This document shows positions 11,001-20,600 of a stretch of 64,000 bases of DNA, in pieces; within the stretch, counting starts at the first letter, position 1; each line of letters opens with the position of its first letter. Location of the stretch: contig NC_092693.1 in NCBI RefSeq assembly GCF_964275005.1, positions 23,649,122-23,713,121 of the forward strand. Reading direction: 5' to 3'. The notes under the pieces were generated by a model, which was given only the letters and a program-made list of their open reading frames with translations, was not told the origin of the DNA and did no database searches. The DNA is from Diadema setosum. Taxonomy: Eukaryota > Echinodermata > Echinoidea > Diadematoida > Diadematidae. Made by a program: the position numbers and the translations under genes.

Positions 11001-14000
11001 TTTCCGCGCCGGTAGAAGTATTCCTGTACCGCTGAACGAAAGTATGCTTGTGCTCAACAGTGAAGTGATGGTAACCTCGACTGTTAAGGCTGCTATACGC
11101 TTGCCACCCATCGGAGTAGATAGTGGACCCCTTCTCTACATGTCTCTCGATGAGTGGTATGAGGGTGGTTTCATCCTTCCTCTCGACAGGATATAGAATC
11201 AAGCGAATGGAAGAGCGCTCCACCATCCCAAATATCCATATCTTCAAACCGCGAGGGTCTCCACGATGGTACTTCGTTCACCTGCCGAAAAGACTTTCGT
11301 CTATTTCTATTTCTCCCCTTAGCTTCTCCTCCTCCTCGTAGTACAAATCGTGGACAAACTTCCTGCAGTGATCCCTTAGGAAATTCACCCAGTCCACTGC
11401 CGATTTTTTATAGTCCATGCCAGACTGTATGGCGCATCGATGAAGTGACGATCCCAGAAGCCATTTGCGAACAAACACCAATAAATCCCAAACGTCGAGA
11501 TGAACTCCTTCAAAAATCGAAAATTTGTGAGAGCTGTAATTTGTCTCATGCTTCCATGTAGCAGACCCCCTACACCTCCAAATTTTCCCGCCCTTTCTGC
11601 TCTTGGTGCTCACCACTTTGCAAGGTCTCCCACATTTTTCGCAGAAGAAATTTGCCGCAATGAGGCCGTTCTGCTCCAACCACTTGTACAAGACAGCATC
11701 CTCTTGCGATAACAAAAAATGAAAAGAAAATGGATTCCGAAAATGGCCGAAATGCAGAGTGTCGACGCTTTCAACCTTGGTCTTCCAAGACATGATGAAT
11801 ACCCCGTGTTCTCCAAACGGATGCGCGAGTACGAATGGCAGCAGTCGCTTTCCAGCTACGTGGCTCAGTGGTGGCGTCATCTGCAGACCGCACCCTTATT
11901 CTAATCATTGACATTCATGAATATGAAATGAAAATTAAAGAGAAAAGAACTGTTTCTTACCTGAAAAGACCAGAACACCTAATAATATTTGACTACTGTT
12001 TAAAAACTCATAGTGTCTGGTTGTAACGTTCCATGCGTATAATTTGTACGCTCTTCCATTTTCAAAGAGTCTAAATAAAGCTCTGAAATGACATGTGGCT
12101 GCTCGATCTCTGCAGAGTCCAAGCAGATCTGCCCACTCCATAAATACTTCGGGATTGAGTCCATTCACAAAGACGAAGGCTGCCACCAAACACCACTGCC
12201 AGTGTGTAATATTTTTCGTCCAGAAGTAACGTCTAATTTTCCGTGGCCATCGGCTCGCATTACCAATGATATCCTGAATGTCAGTCCACAGAATGTACAT
12301 GTCCCGGTTTCTTGATGTCATTGTAATTTACGCGGTTACTCGACAGACACTTGCCAACAAATGCCCAACGTTTTGAAAGATGGAAAGACGTTCGTATTAG
12401 CTCTTCGAAGGGAGTGGCAGAAAGCATTTGAATTGCACTCCAGCGCACCTCTGAATTATATTTATGAACAATTAATTATGCGAAGAACGTCAAGCATGTT
12501 GAGAACTTAACCACATGATCCCTTGAATATTTGTTTTTAAGGCAAAGTGACTCTGTATATATACTTATGGAATTTGTCACCACCACTTTCATACTAGATA
12601 AATCATTGTTAATCTGTTCATTCCATCAATCCCACTTTTCTCCTCTCTTCAGTACATGTACTAGTCGGCCTACTAGTCTGTACTATCAGATACTAGTAGT
12701 TATGCTATCCAACATAGACAAATCACATCACACTCCACAATTTATTTAGTGTATGCTGCTCAAGGAAACTCTCTATATACTGATCGTGGAATTTGTCACC
12801 ATCACTCTCCTACTAAATAAAGCGTAATTAACCTGTTTCTTCCATCAACCCCACTTTTCCCTTCTCTTCAAGACCACTCTGCCACTTTCAGAATGTTATC
12901 CTATCCAACATATACGAATCAGAGAAGGAAACTCTCTATATACTGATCGTGGAATTTGTCACCATCACTCTCCTACTAAATAAAGCGTAATTAACCTGTT
13001 TCTTCCATCAACCCCACTTTTCCCTTCTCCTCAAGACCACTCTGCCACTTTCAGAATGTTATCCTATCCAACATATACGAATCCGAGTAGGAAACTCTCT
13101 ATATATTGATCGTGGAATTTGTCACCAGCCCGTGTTAACTGGCGTCCAAATCCCATAGGCGGTGACAAATTCCACGATTAGTATAACTAATCGTGGAATT
13201 TGTCACCAGCCCGTGCTCACTGTGTTGCATTCCTATAGGCGGTGACAGATTCCGCGATAGGCCCTTAACTCTCGACCAAACTGTAGTGTCGTTGAGTTTG
13301 TCACCATATTCGGCCACTCCTGGACTAAATAAATCGTAATTAACCTGTTTCTTCCATCAACCCCACTTTTCCCTTCTCTTAAAGACCACTCTGCCACTTT
13401 CAGAATGTCTCCTATCCAACATAAATGAATCAGAGAAGGAAACTCTCTATATACTGATCGTGGAATTTGTCACCACCACTTTCCTACTAAACCTATCGCA
13501 ATTAACCTGTTTCTTCCATCAACCCCACTTTTCTCTTCTCTTCAAGACCAGGCATTTTGTGTTCAACAACAAAAAGGGTTCGCACTACTACTGTTATCCT
13601 GAAGTTTAATGGTATTTCTTTTATCTACCAACCTGTTGTTGTGCGGGACGCTTAAATAGCTGCTGTGATGTTATATATTACGCCTCACGAAACATAATTA
13701 TGCAGCACTTCCCTGCTTTGGAGTATCGGTGCTGACGGAGACAAGAATCAGTGGAATAAGACAGAACCGCGAATAACTTTCTGTGTTGACGGTACTGGCT
13801 TGGTCTCTGTTATCTGGTCTCCTCGCTCTCTTCCTTTTGATTCCCCTTTTGTAGCCCCTTTATGTGGGTAGCCCTCCGTTGCTTAGAGACGGGTTGCCCA
13901 ATTTGGGCTTGGGGGGGGGGGGTTGAGATGCGCCATGCTTACTCTGTGTGTGTGTGTGTGTGTGTGCTGCATGTGTGTGCGTATTGTATCGTTATGCATC

Positions 14001-17000
14001 GGCGCATTGATTATGCACTGTGCAGCATAATTGCCGGTTTTGGGCCAGGCATATTATGCCGCACAGGCGAAAATATGAACATATTTATTCATATATACAA
14101 CACTCCCCCCGGCCCTATAGATTGGCAAATATAATTAGATTATCAAAACAAATATTTCAGGCCATTTGCCAATCTCAAAACAAAAATCAAAATTTCGGGA
14201 AGACAACCAAAAATTACCTAAATACCCCACCCACTAATGTATACAATATATACACCGTGGGGGTCAGCAGGCCCCTAAGCATACAAATGCTCAGCGTTTG
14301 CATAGGTGGCCTGCATGACATCAGGCAGAGCCATCCCCCGCACCCTAGCCACGTGCTGCCCCACATCCCCCAGATAAACAGGAGTGTTGTAATGACACTC
14401 CGCATGCAGCTTGAGATGCGGGGAGTCTGTCTCTAGCAGCAGCCAGGTAAGGGGGATTTCCTTCACTGCTTGGAGTTGGTCTCGGTTGAAGAACTGAATC
14501 AGCCCCAAGACCCTGAAATAGTAGTGAGGAAAGGCAGCTACCCAGGCCCGAACCATACCGGCATCCCTACTAAAGGAGTATAAGGAGTATAAATGAACTC
14601 ACTGGTGAGCAAGACACTTCTTCTTTATGAACCGGATGGCCAGCCGGTTTACCGTGCTGCCACACGGGTCTGCTGTGGCACCTCAACGGTGCATGACGAG
14701 GATGCGCCCCAAGGTCCCCAGTGAAAGGATACGGTTAAACAACTCCTCCTGAGGGCGCCAGAGATGTTTTGGTGCTGAGAAGTTGAAGCCAACCTCACTT
14801 GTGGCAGACACTCGGGGGAGGGGGGGGGGGAGGGGGGGGGGTTGCAGAGAAACCTGAGGAATCCATCCCACTGGGCTGGTGTGTAGATCGCCGCCTTTTT
14901 AGGATGGATCCCTACTACCACCTTAAAATGGGGACCACGCCTCGTCGATCTCATGAGGTCATTTTCAAAATCCAGGTGGGGGAACCGCTCTGGATCGCAG
15001 AAGTTCAGGACCGCCCCCATGATTGGAAATGGGTGGTCGGGTCCGCGGCCAGTGGTCATGTCAGGGTTACGCTGTGGCATTCCCGGCTGGTTGGCCACCG
15101 ACTGGAGCCGGTCTGGATGGTTATGCGTATCGAACCTGGCCACCCGTTTAGTTCTAGGGGGTTCCCGAGGCGCGGTTGTGGCAAGTGCCGGTGTTGAAGT
15201 GCCAGGCACTGCTGTCTCTGCATCCTCGACTGCCTCTGCAGGTAAGGGAGCCAGTGCTTGTGGGCCTGGCTCACCCGTTACCTCAGCAACAGCCACTTTC
15301 TGTTGTGGGGACAACCTGTCCCACAGAAATGCCCTCCTCCTCTAGCAGCAAGCCCGCCTCTGCCCGATCGTTTTCACTGAGGGGGCTGACATCCGCATGC
15401 CAGTGCTGATTGGTGTATTCCACCAGTCGCTCTCTAGGCAATTGGTGCCCAGCAGGAACTGTGCAGTCCCATGGCCCTCTTCCTTGGGGTTTCTGCCCAT
15501 TTGGGGCCTTGTTCTGATTTTCGGGATCCGTGTTCTCTTGTTTCTGACGTAAGGTTTTTGCCACTTCTGCGTAACTGATTCGATTCTCTATTCTGTACGA
15601 TTGGATTTCTTGCGCTTTCTTCAACTCCTGGCACCCCCGTATGCAGCGCTATGCTGGCCATTACATCGGACACACATTGGTGTTTCTTTGTTTTGACACT
15701 TGTCAAAAGAGTGATCGCCGACACTCCTGACACATCTCATCTTTCCTTTACACTGGGCCTGACTTTGCCCTAATCTGTGGCATTTAAAACATCTCATAAT
15801 GGGTGGTATATAGGGTTTCACTTGGAAAGCTTCATATCCAAGTGTGACAGACTCTGGTAGCTCTTTCTCTGGACTGTTAAACAAACTGATTTTTCATCAC
15901 AAGCTAATCATAACAAAAAAATATACCTAAACACCACAATACAAAATAAGGAAGACCCATAGCCTACATCCATATAAAAAAGTATCAATACTTACTAATC
16001 AACATTTTCTTGAACTGTCTTTTGAAGATATTATTTAAATTGTATATAAAGTTTGTTCAAATCTAAAATAGTCGAAAAAACGGGAACAGTGTGACATAAT
16101 GAATATTTAGATTTGTCAGTTGAAAAGCCCCTTTGATGAAATGATTCAAATAACTTGTATAATAAACATGTACATCAGAGTCCACAGAAAACATATTTTG
16201 TTGATAAAGTGATAGAGTTTTAGCATGATAACGTTGCATAAAAGAACATATTTGCATTTTATTCAAATCCTGCAATTTAAGGGTGTGTTACTGTAATGAT
16301 TTAAATAGTTTAGATGTTGATGCTCTATAATCTGATATTGCACAAATTCTTTTGAAGTAAGAAAAAGTCTTGAGTTTGGCAAGAGTACATATTTCCTAGA
16401 TAGAATTACAGTAAAATAAAACATACAATATATATAAGCATTAAAAGAGTTAACAAAATGTAACTTGGTGAATCACATTTAAATTTCCAATAAAATGAGA
16501 AATTTTTATACAAATAAAATCAATATGATCATTCCAACTCAATGTACTATTGAATACAACACACACACAAAAAAATAGATTCATAAAATTTCAAATGTGT
16601 TTCTCCAAGTTTCAAAATCATATCAGTATCATATTGCACTCTTCCCCGTTTAAAAAATAAATATTGCATTTTACTTATATTCAAAGTGAGCATATTGCAC
16701 TTGAACCAACTATGTACTTGAAAAAGATATTTATTAAATCAAAACATTGATATCATTATGAGAGGCAAGAAGTGAGGTGTCATCTGCATATAAAATGAAA
16801 TGAGATTCATAACAAGAGTTTACAATGTCGTTTATATAAATAAAAAAACAGTTAGGGTCCGAGAATGGATCCTTGAGGCACAGCGGTATCAATATTTTTA
16901 AAAGATGAATTAAAAAAAAATGGTAAATAGTAAATTGTTTTCTTCCACTAAGATAAGATCTAAACCCTTTCAAACATACACTTCGTGCACCATAATGTAG

Positions 17001-20000
17001 TTTTTAAAGTAAAATTCCATGAGAAGGACAGTCAAAAGCTTTAGAAAGATCCATGAATGCTGCTAAAACACCTTTGCCACCATTAATTTCTTGAATTATT
17101 CTGTCCTGTTTTTCTATAACTGCCATATCTGTAGACTAATTTTGGCGGACCCATACTGACTATCATATCATAAGTCATACTCAAGCAGGAAATCATAAAG
17201 ATGAGTAAACGCTATTTTTTTCTAATATTTTTGAAAAACAAGGCAAAGTAGATATGGGACAGTAATTTGTAAATAAATTTTGTAATAAAAGGATGTACTT
17301 TCTCTTAATTCTTACAGAACCAAGGTAACGAGAAAGAGCAAGCCGAGGCGCAAAAAAGGTAAGACAGGTAGTGGACTTTTCAACATACTACATGTGGTCT
17401 TTGCACTGGCATTGAAGGAATGCTCAATTATTGAATTAATTACCCAGTATTGATATTGATTTGAAATAACTTGTGATATGAATTAATATGTGTCTTGATT
17501 ATCTTGTACATTGTGTTTGAAGTGTATCGCTTTAGGCTATGACCACAGTTTTGATCTATATATGATCTTGCTATGATGATAACACCATGTTTGAAGAAAT
17601 GAAAACAACTACATATCATGTTTTTAAATTGAAATCAGTCTTTTATAGGCATCCGCTGTTCTTTTCTTGGCGTAGTACATTAATAGGTATGTGGAAGTTA
17701 AAGGATGGAAACTGTCTTTGTGAGTATGGAGTTGAACACAGCAGTTGGTATGAGGTAGAATCCTGCAGTTTTAGTACTTTTTTCCTCCTTATCACAGTCA
17801 AAACAAGATAACAAAAATGTTCTGATTTGTATAGTTGTGCAGATTTACTTACTCAGTCATGTTAAAATTTGTAAGAATATACCGGTAATGCTACATTATA
17901 ATGAACAGAATCATAAAATTTGTTATCCTTTTGGAGGAGGAACACTTTCTTGGAATCCTGACAGGTAGATGTCTTAATCAAGTCACATGACCAAGCAATA
18001 AACCTAACAAAGTTTTGAATGTGTGTGGAATAACTTATCAAAGGATTGAAGACCCCATAGCTGCAATAGATGTGAAGTTCCATCCGTCTTTCACATTCCC
18101 TCCTCTTTCTCCTCACACATATTCTAGCTTTATAGGAATTAATTTTCATATCATGGATAATGTTCCTGTCCTAGCGCCTTTGGAAGTGATGTTATCTCTT
18201 CTTCAGCACCACCAGTTCTTTGATCGAATGCTTGTTTTGTCAAGAGTTCATTGTGAAAGTTAATGTCTTTTCGGTCGTGACATTTTTAGGGAGCAAGAGA
18301 TGAAGAACTCCATGCTGGCACAGCTTCTGGATCAGTCTGCCAGGGCAAGATGTAAGTTTCAAGACTAACAAACAAACAAACAAACAAAGCTGATCATGCA
18401 CAACATTTGCATACAAGTCTATTCAAGTCTATGCATTTTATTTGAAAAACGGTTGTTTAAAAATAAGATGTCCACTTGAGGACACATGATTTCGAAGTAG
18501 ATGTTCCAGCATGAAAAGTGGCTCCTCTTCAAAATATTTATACTATTCATCAGTCTCCTTATCATATGCAGAACTGACTTGGGGAATTACTTCAGACTCA
18601 CACATGTTTTCATATTATTAGCATTTTTTAGTTCTACACCTGATGAAAATGAGTGAAAGAGACAAGATGTTCCATCACTTGTGTAGATGGCATGGCAACA
18701 AACCACACCATATATTTTCTATCGCTGGCATATTGTGATAATGAATAGACATGTGCACACTCATACCTATAGACACTTTATTTGTCATTCTTATGTTTAA
18801 CAAACTTCTTACTTTCTTATTTTTACATGTAACAATTAAATATCTGGACCATTACACACTTATCAACACAATGTACACGAGCTGGATATGCTTATAAACA
18901 TATCGATTTTCAGGGTAATGGGTATAATTTTCTTTTTCATAATATTTTTGATATTATTGCTATTGATTGGCAGCTGATTCTACATTGATCTGCTGCAATA
19001 AACACTAAGAATCATTAACTGTGATATTTTTCAGTTTATCAAGCAGCTGCAATAAACACAACCTGATGCGAGAATATATCATATACATATTTTTGATAAT
19101 CAACAGCGTAGTTGGTCAGTACCACAGGTGCATCGTTTGTGTACATTCCAATCAAATTTTTAGATGATCGTCATTCAGAGTATTGACTAGGTTTTCTTCT
19201 TCTTACCTGTTTACATAATATGTTGATGTATGTGTGTTTGTGTTTGTCACATGCAGTAAACAGCATCGCTCTGGTGAAGCCAGAGAAGGCTAAGATGGTG
19301 GAAGACATGCTGATCAGGATGGCTCGGACTGGCCAGATTCCTGGCAAGGTACACACCCATGCACGCATACATGTGCACTCCTTGAGACTCAAACTCTTCC
19401 TCTTTGAGGTCATTTCTGCTAAATCTCTCTCTCTCCTGCCTTGAGTTTGAATTTCTCTAGCTCTAGCTGTGTGTCTCCCTCTTATGACATGTTTTCTCCA
19501 GCTTAAAATGTAGTTTTTTTCCCGCTCAACTTTATATTTGTCATGTACGTTAAAAACTATGGCTAAGTAGCTCCATGGGCTATTAGATAGCACCAGAAAG
19601 CATTTATAACCTGAAGCTTCCAGAGACCTTAAACAGGACCTGGACCCGGGCAGCAAGAGATGTCATGCCTCACACTCTCTTTCTTCCTTTCTTTCTTTTT
19701 TGCCCTTCAGTACCATGAAAATAATAGATGATGCGGACTTTAGAATAAATTCAAGTCAGTACACAGTCCTAAGTGTGACTATTTTGTTCTGTTTTGTTCT
19801 TGAGGTGATTTTTTTTTGACATTTTTGTTTGTAGGCAGTGTCATTTTAGGATTATTCAGAAGTCTTTTTGCAGCTCTCATTTTCATTATCGGATAGGTCT
19901 CTGTCTATCAGCAACTTGGAATGCTCTGGAGTATGTGGTGCACTGCTGTAGTTTGGTTTGCGTGACTGAAGCTTTGCTTGTTAACTAAATTTATATTTAA

Positions 20001-20600
20001 AGACATTATGAGAAAAATGCAATGAAATCAGTTTCCTTTATGGGAAAAGTTACCCAGTGGATTTACGCCAACAATCATTTTATTTTTAATTTCAACAAGA
20101 TTGGAGAGGAGCAGTTGAAAAGCTTCCTGGAGCAAGTCAGCGAGAAAACAAGCAGATCAACAAAAGTAAAGGTAAGTTTGGAGATTCATTCATTGCTTCA
20201 TTGCACTCCATCCAATTCTGTTGATTCAAAACTTCATGCAACACTAGGCCAATTTACACACAGCGTTGTGGGAGCAAAGTACCAATGCAACTCTGGATGT
20301 AGTCACAGAATGATTGTTGTTCACTAGAGTGAGATATTGTCAGATCATAGATATCAAACAATATGACCACCTCTTGACTGCCATTTGACAGTCCAATAAC
20401 TTTTGTGTAATTGCTGGCATTTTGAGAGTTTGTGCTAACCTCCCCACTATTCAGAAGCTAAAAGTATAAAGCATCACACACAATGTATGCCATCATGGAT
20501 GTTACTGCTTCTGTGGAAATGTGATTTATAGTTTTGTTTCTCTTTCTGTGTTCAGTTTGACAGGAGACGTGTGGATTCAGACGATGATGACGACTTCTGA
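8007..20600 (+). CDS. PDCD5: Programmed cell death protein 5
   Basis: PDCD5 is a small nuclear and cytosolic DNA-binding-family protein that promotes apoptosis and associates with the TRiC/CCT chaperonin and TIP60 in vertebrates. Exons: 8007-8075, 17318-17358, 18290-18351, 19257-19348, 20100-20171 and 20556-20600. They total 381 bp and encode 126 aa (human 125). All introns are GT-AG and every phase joins. Hallmarks are the N-terminus MEDRELEALRARRMAELQQQ, the core MKNSMLAQLLDQSARAR and NSIALVKPEKAKMVEDMLI, and the C-terminal VDSDDDDDF, which keeps the serine-acidic context of the human CK2 site. Residues just after the N-terminal helix (NQGNEKEQAEAQ) differ most from human. Intron 1 is 9.2 kb and packed with mobile DNA. 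The gene is head-to-head with INTS8 and convergent with CLPTM1L. Confidence 0.96.
8424..8586. repeat. Hairpin repeat with TTATTTGTTTTATATA tail
   Basis: Left arm 8424 onward (AATGGACAGAATATTTC, then GGTGAAAGATGAAATG) pairs with a right arm ending at 8535; each arm is about 50 bp with few mismatches. Just beyond lies TTATTATTTGTTTTATATAAC (8567-8586), a tail nearly identical to the sequence after the 181-303 hairpin (318-335). A third short palindrome (GAAATTTGTCAC...GTGACAAATTTC) follows at about 8629-8655. No ORF is present. Confidence 0.7.
8821..9258. mobile_element. pogo/Tigger-like miniature DNA transposon
   Basis: Terminal inverted repeats: the left end is CAGTTGAACCTCTCGTATCC and the right end is the reverse complement of CAGTTGAACCTCTATTATCC. 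They are flanked by TA on both sides (8819-8820 and 9259-9260). The TIR style and TA duplication are those of the pogo/Tigger branch of Tc1/mariner. The 438-bp interior encodes nothing recognisable, so it is a non-autonomous copy in PDCD5 intron 1. Confidence 0.88.
9260..10599. other. Intron stretch between miniature and Merlin coding region
   Basis: No gene or clear terminal repeat was recognised. The stretch is less AT-rich than its surroundings and may include the 3' flank of the Merlin element whose transposase begins at 10600. The left end of that element could not be fixed by eye. Confidence 0.4.
10600..11880 (-). pseudogene. Merlin-superfamily transposase (ISXO2-like DDE), one in-frame stop
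   Basis: A minus-strand reading frame of about 425 codons is interrupted once by TGA at 11278-11280, right after the first catalytic motif. N-terminal features are a zinc-ribbon-like FFCEKCGRPCK...WRCRG. The DDE core shows EIDESLFGR (first D), IYSDGWQAY (second D) and HTNTIEGSWKISKDHFRR (third acid), then ESHLCEVIWRNRV. This set is typical of Merlin transposases, relatives of bacterial IS1595/IS1016, which cut and paste DNA. The C-terminal tail is serine and proline rich. A splice-like acceptor (CTGCAG) sits directly before the ATG at 11880. The single stop and otherwise good frame suggest a fairly young copy. It lies antisense inside PDCD5 intron 1. Confidence 0.85.
11935..12321 (-). CDS. 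Uncharacterised ORF just upstream of the Merlin transposase
   Basis: A 128-codon minus-strand ORF starting at 12321, including WQWCLVAAFVFVNGLNPEVF, MEWADLLGLCRDRAATCHF and YKLYAWNVTTRHYEFLNSS. The composition looks protein-like, and it ends beside a good splice donor (TCAG|GTAAGAAAC). It lies 54 bp upstream of the transposase frame on the same strand. It is either the first exon of the transposase transcript or a separate accessory ORF of the element. The donor and the CTGCAG acceptor before 11880 do not join in the transposase frame, which favours a separate protein or another acceptor. Function unknown. Confidence 0.55.
   Translation of the reverse strand: MTSRNRDMYILWTDIQDIIGNASRWPRKIRRYFWTKNITHWQWCLVAAFVFVNGLNPEVFMEWADLLGLCRDRAATCHFRALFRLFENGRAYKLYAWNVTTRHYEFLNSSQILLGVLVFSGKKQFFSL
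12545..13560. repeat. 163-bp tandem satellite carrying GGAATTTGTCACC, with inserted hairpins
   Basis: Units begin with GGAAACTCTCTATATACTGA at 12764, 12927, 13090 and 13438, with a diverged copy near 12545. The spacing is 163 bp twice, then 348 because about 185 bp is inserted in the fourth unit. Each unit contains TCGTGGAATTTGTCACC, CGTAATTAACCTGTTTCTTCC and CCAACATATACGAATC. The array starts about 220 bp upstream of the Merlin accessory ORF. Confidence 0.88.
13114..13260. repeat. Two tandem hairpins with GGAATTTGTCACC arms
   Basis: GGAATTTGTCACC at 13114 and 13195 pairs with GGTGACAAATTCC at 13161 and GGTGACAGATTCC at 13241. Each hairpin is about 60 bp, the two lie 81 bp apart, and both share CCAGCCCGTG and ATAGGCGGTGACA. 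They are the insertion that interrupts the 163-bp satellite. Confidence 0.85.
13561..14274. other. Intron stretch with poly-G and (GT)n
   Basis: PDCD5 intron sequence with a G run at 13912-13922 and a GT microsatellite at about 13946-13968. No gene or transposon end was recognised. Confidence 0.5.
14275..15314 (-). pseudogene. TatD-family metal-dependent DNase relic
   Basis: Minus-strand fragments match the TatD/TATDN hydrolase family, which folds as a metal-dependent TIM barrel and cuts DNA. Seen in order: RFDTHNHPDRL (the D-x-H-x-H metal site), VVGIHPKKA, ILVMHR, then WLLLETDSPHL (the C-terminal metal-binding Asp), NTPVYLGDVGQHVARVRG and QATYANAEHLYA up to the stop at 14275. The pieces lie in more than one frame and include a long G/C homopolymer run (14815-14841), so this copy is broken. 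It follows the zinc-knuckle segment on the same strand and may have been one composite coding unit. It is less likely a live host TATDN gene, because no splice sites rescue it. Confidence 0.75.
15283..15884 (-). pseudogene. Zinc-knuckle ORF1-like relic of a non-LTR element
   Basis: Minus-strand coding remnants: GYEAFQVKPYIPPIMRCFKC begins a set of zinc-knuckle-like clusters (three, degenerate), followed by a shift of frame to IENRISYAEVAKTLRQKQEN and a proline/glutamine-rich tail. The order of knuckles and then a SYAE(V/A)-type segment is that of nucleic-acid-binding ORF1 proteins of jockey/CR1-like LINEs. The copy is broken. The TatD relic follows at once on the same strand. Confidence 0.65.
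16063..17230 (-). mobile_element. LINE reverse-transcriptase relic (CR1/jockey-like)
   Basis: On the minus strand, GFRSYLSGRKQFTI, then FIYINDIVNSCYESHFILYA and DDTSLLASHNDINVLI (the YADD catalytic box) lie at 16734-16973. A C-terminal segment, LNKMQICSFMQRYHAKTLS and DSDVHVYYTSYLNHF, lies at 16063-16275 and resembles the C-terminal end of such polymerases. Several stops and frame changes lie between, so it is an old copy. It ends within about 90 bp of PDCD5 exon 2. It may or may not belong to the same element as the zinc-knuckle relic 0.2 kb away. Confidence 0.75.

Noticed and set aside
14799-15409. Plus-strand ORFs of 77-132 codons
   Set aside because: They are antisense shadows of the TatD relic; the minus strand carries the recognisable family motifs.
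16063-17230. A host reverse-transcriptase-like gene
   Set aside because: Many stops and frame changes; an ordinary decayed LINE.
19171-19656. 161-codon minus-strand ORF
   Set aside because: It overlaps PDCD5 exon 4 antisense and has no family resemblance; the plus-strand exon is certain.
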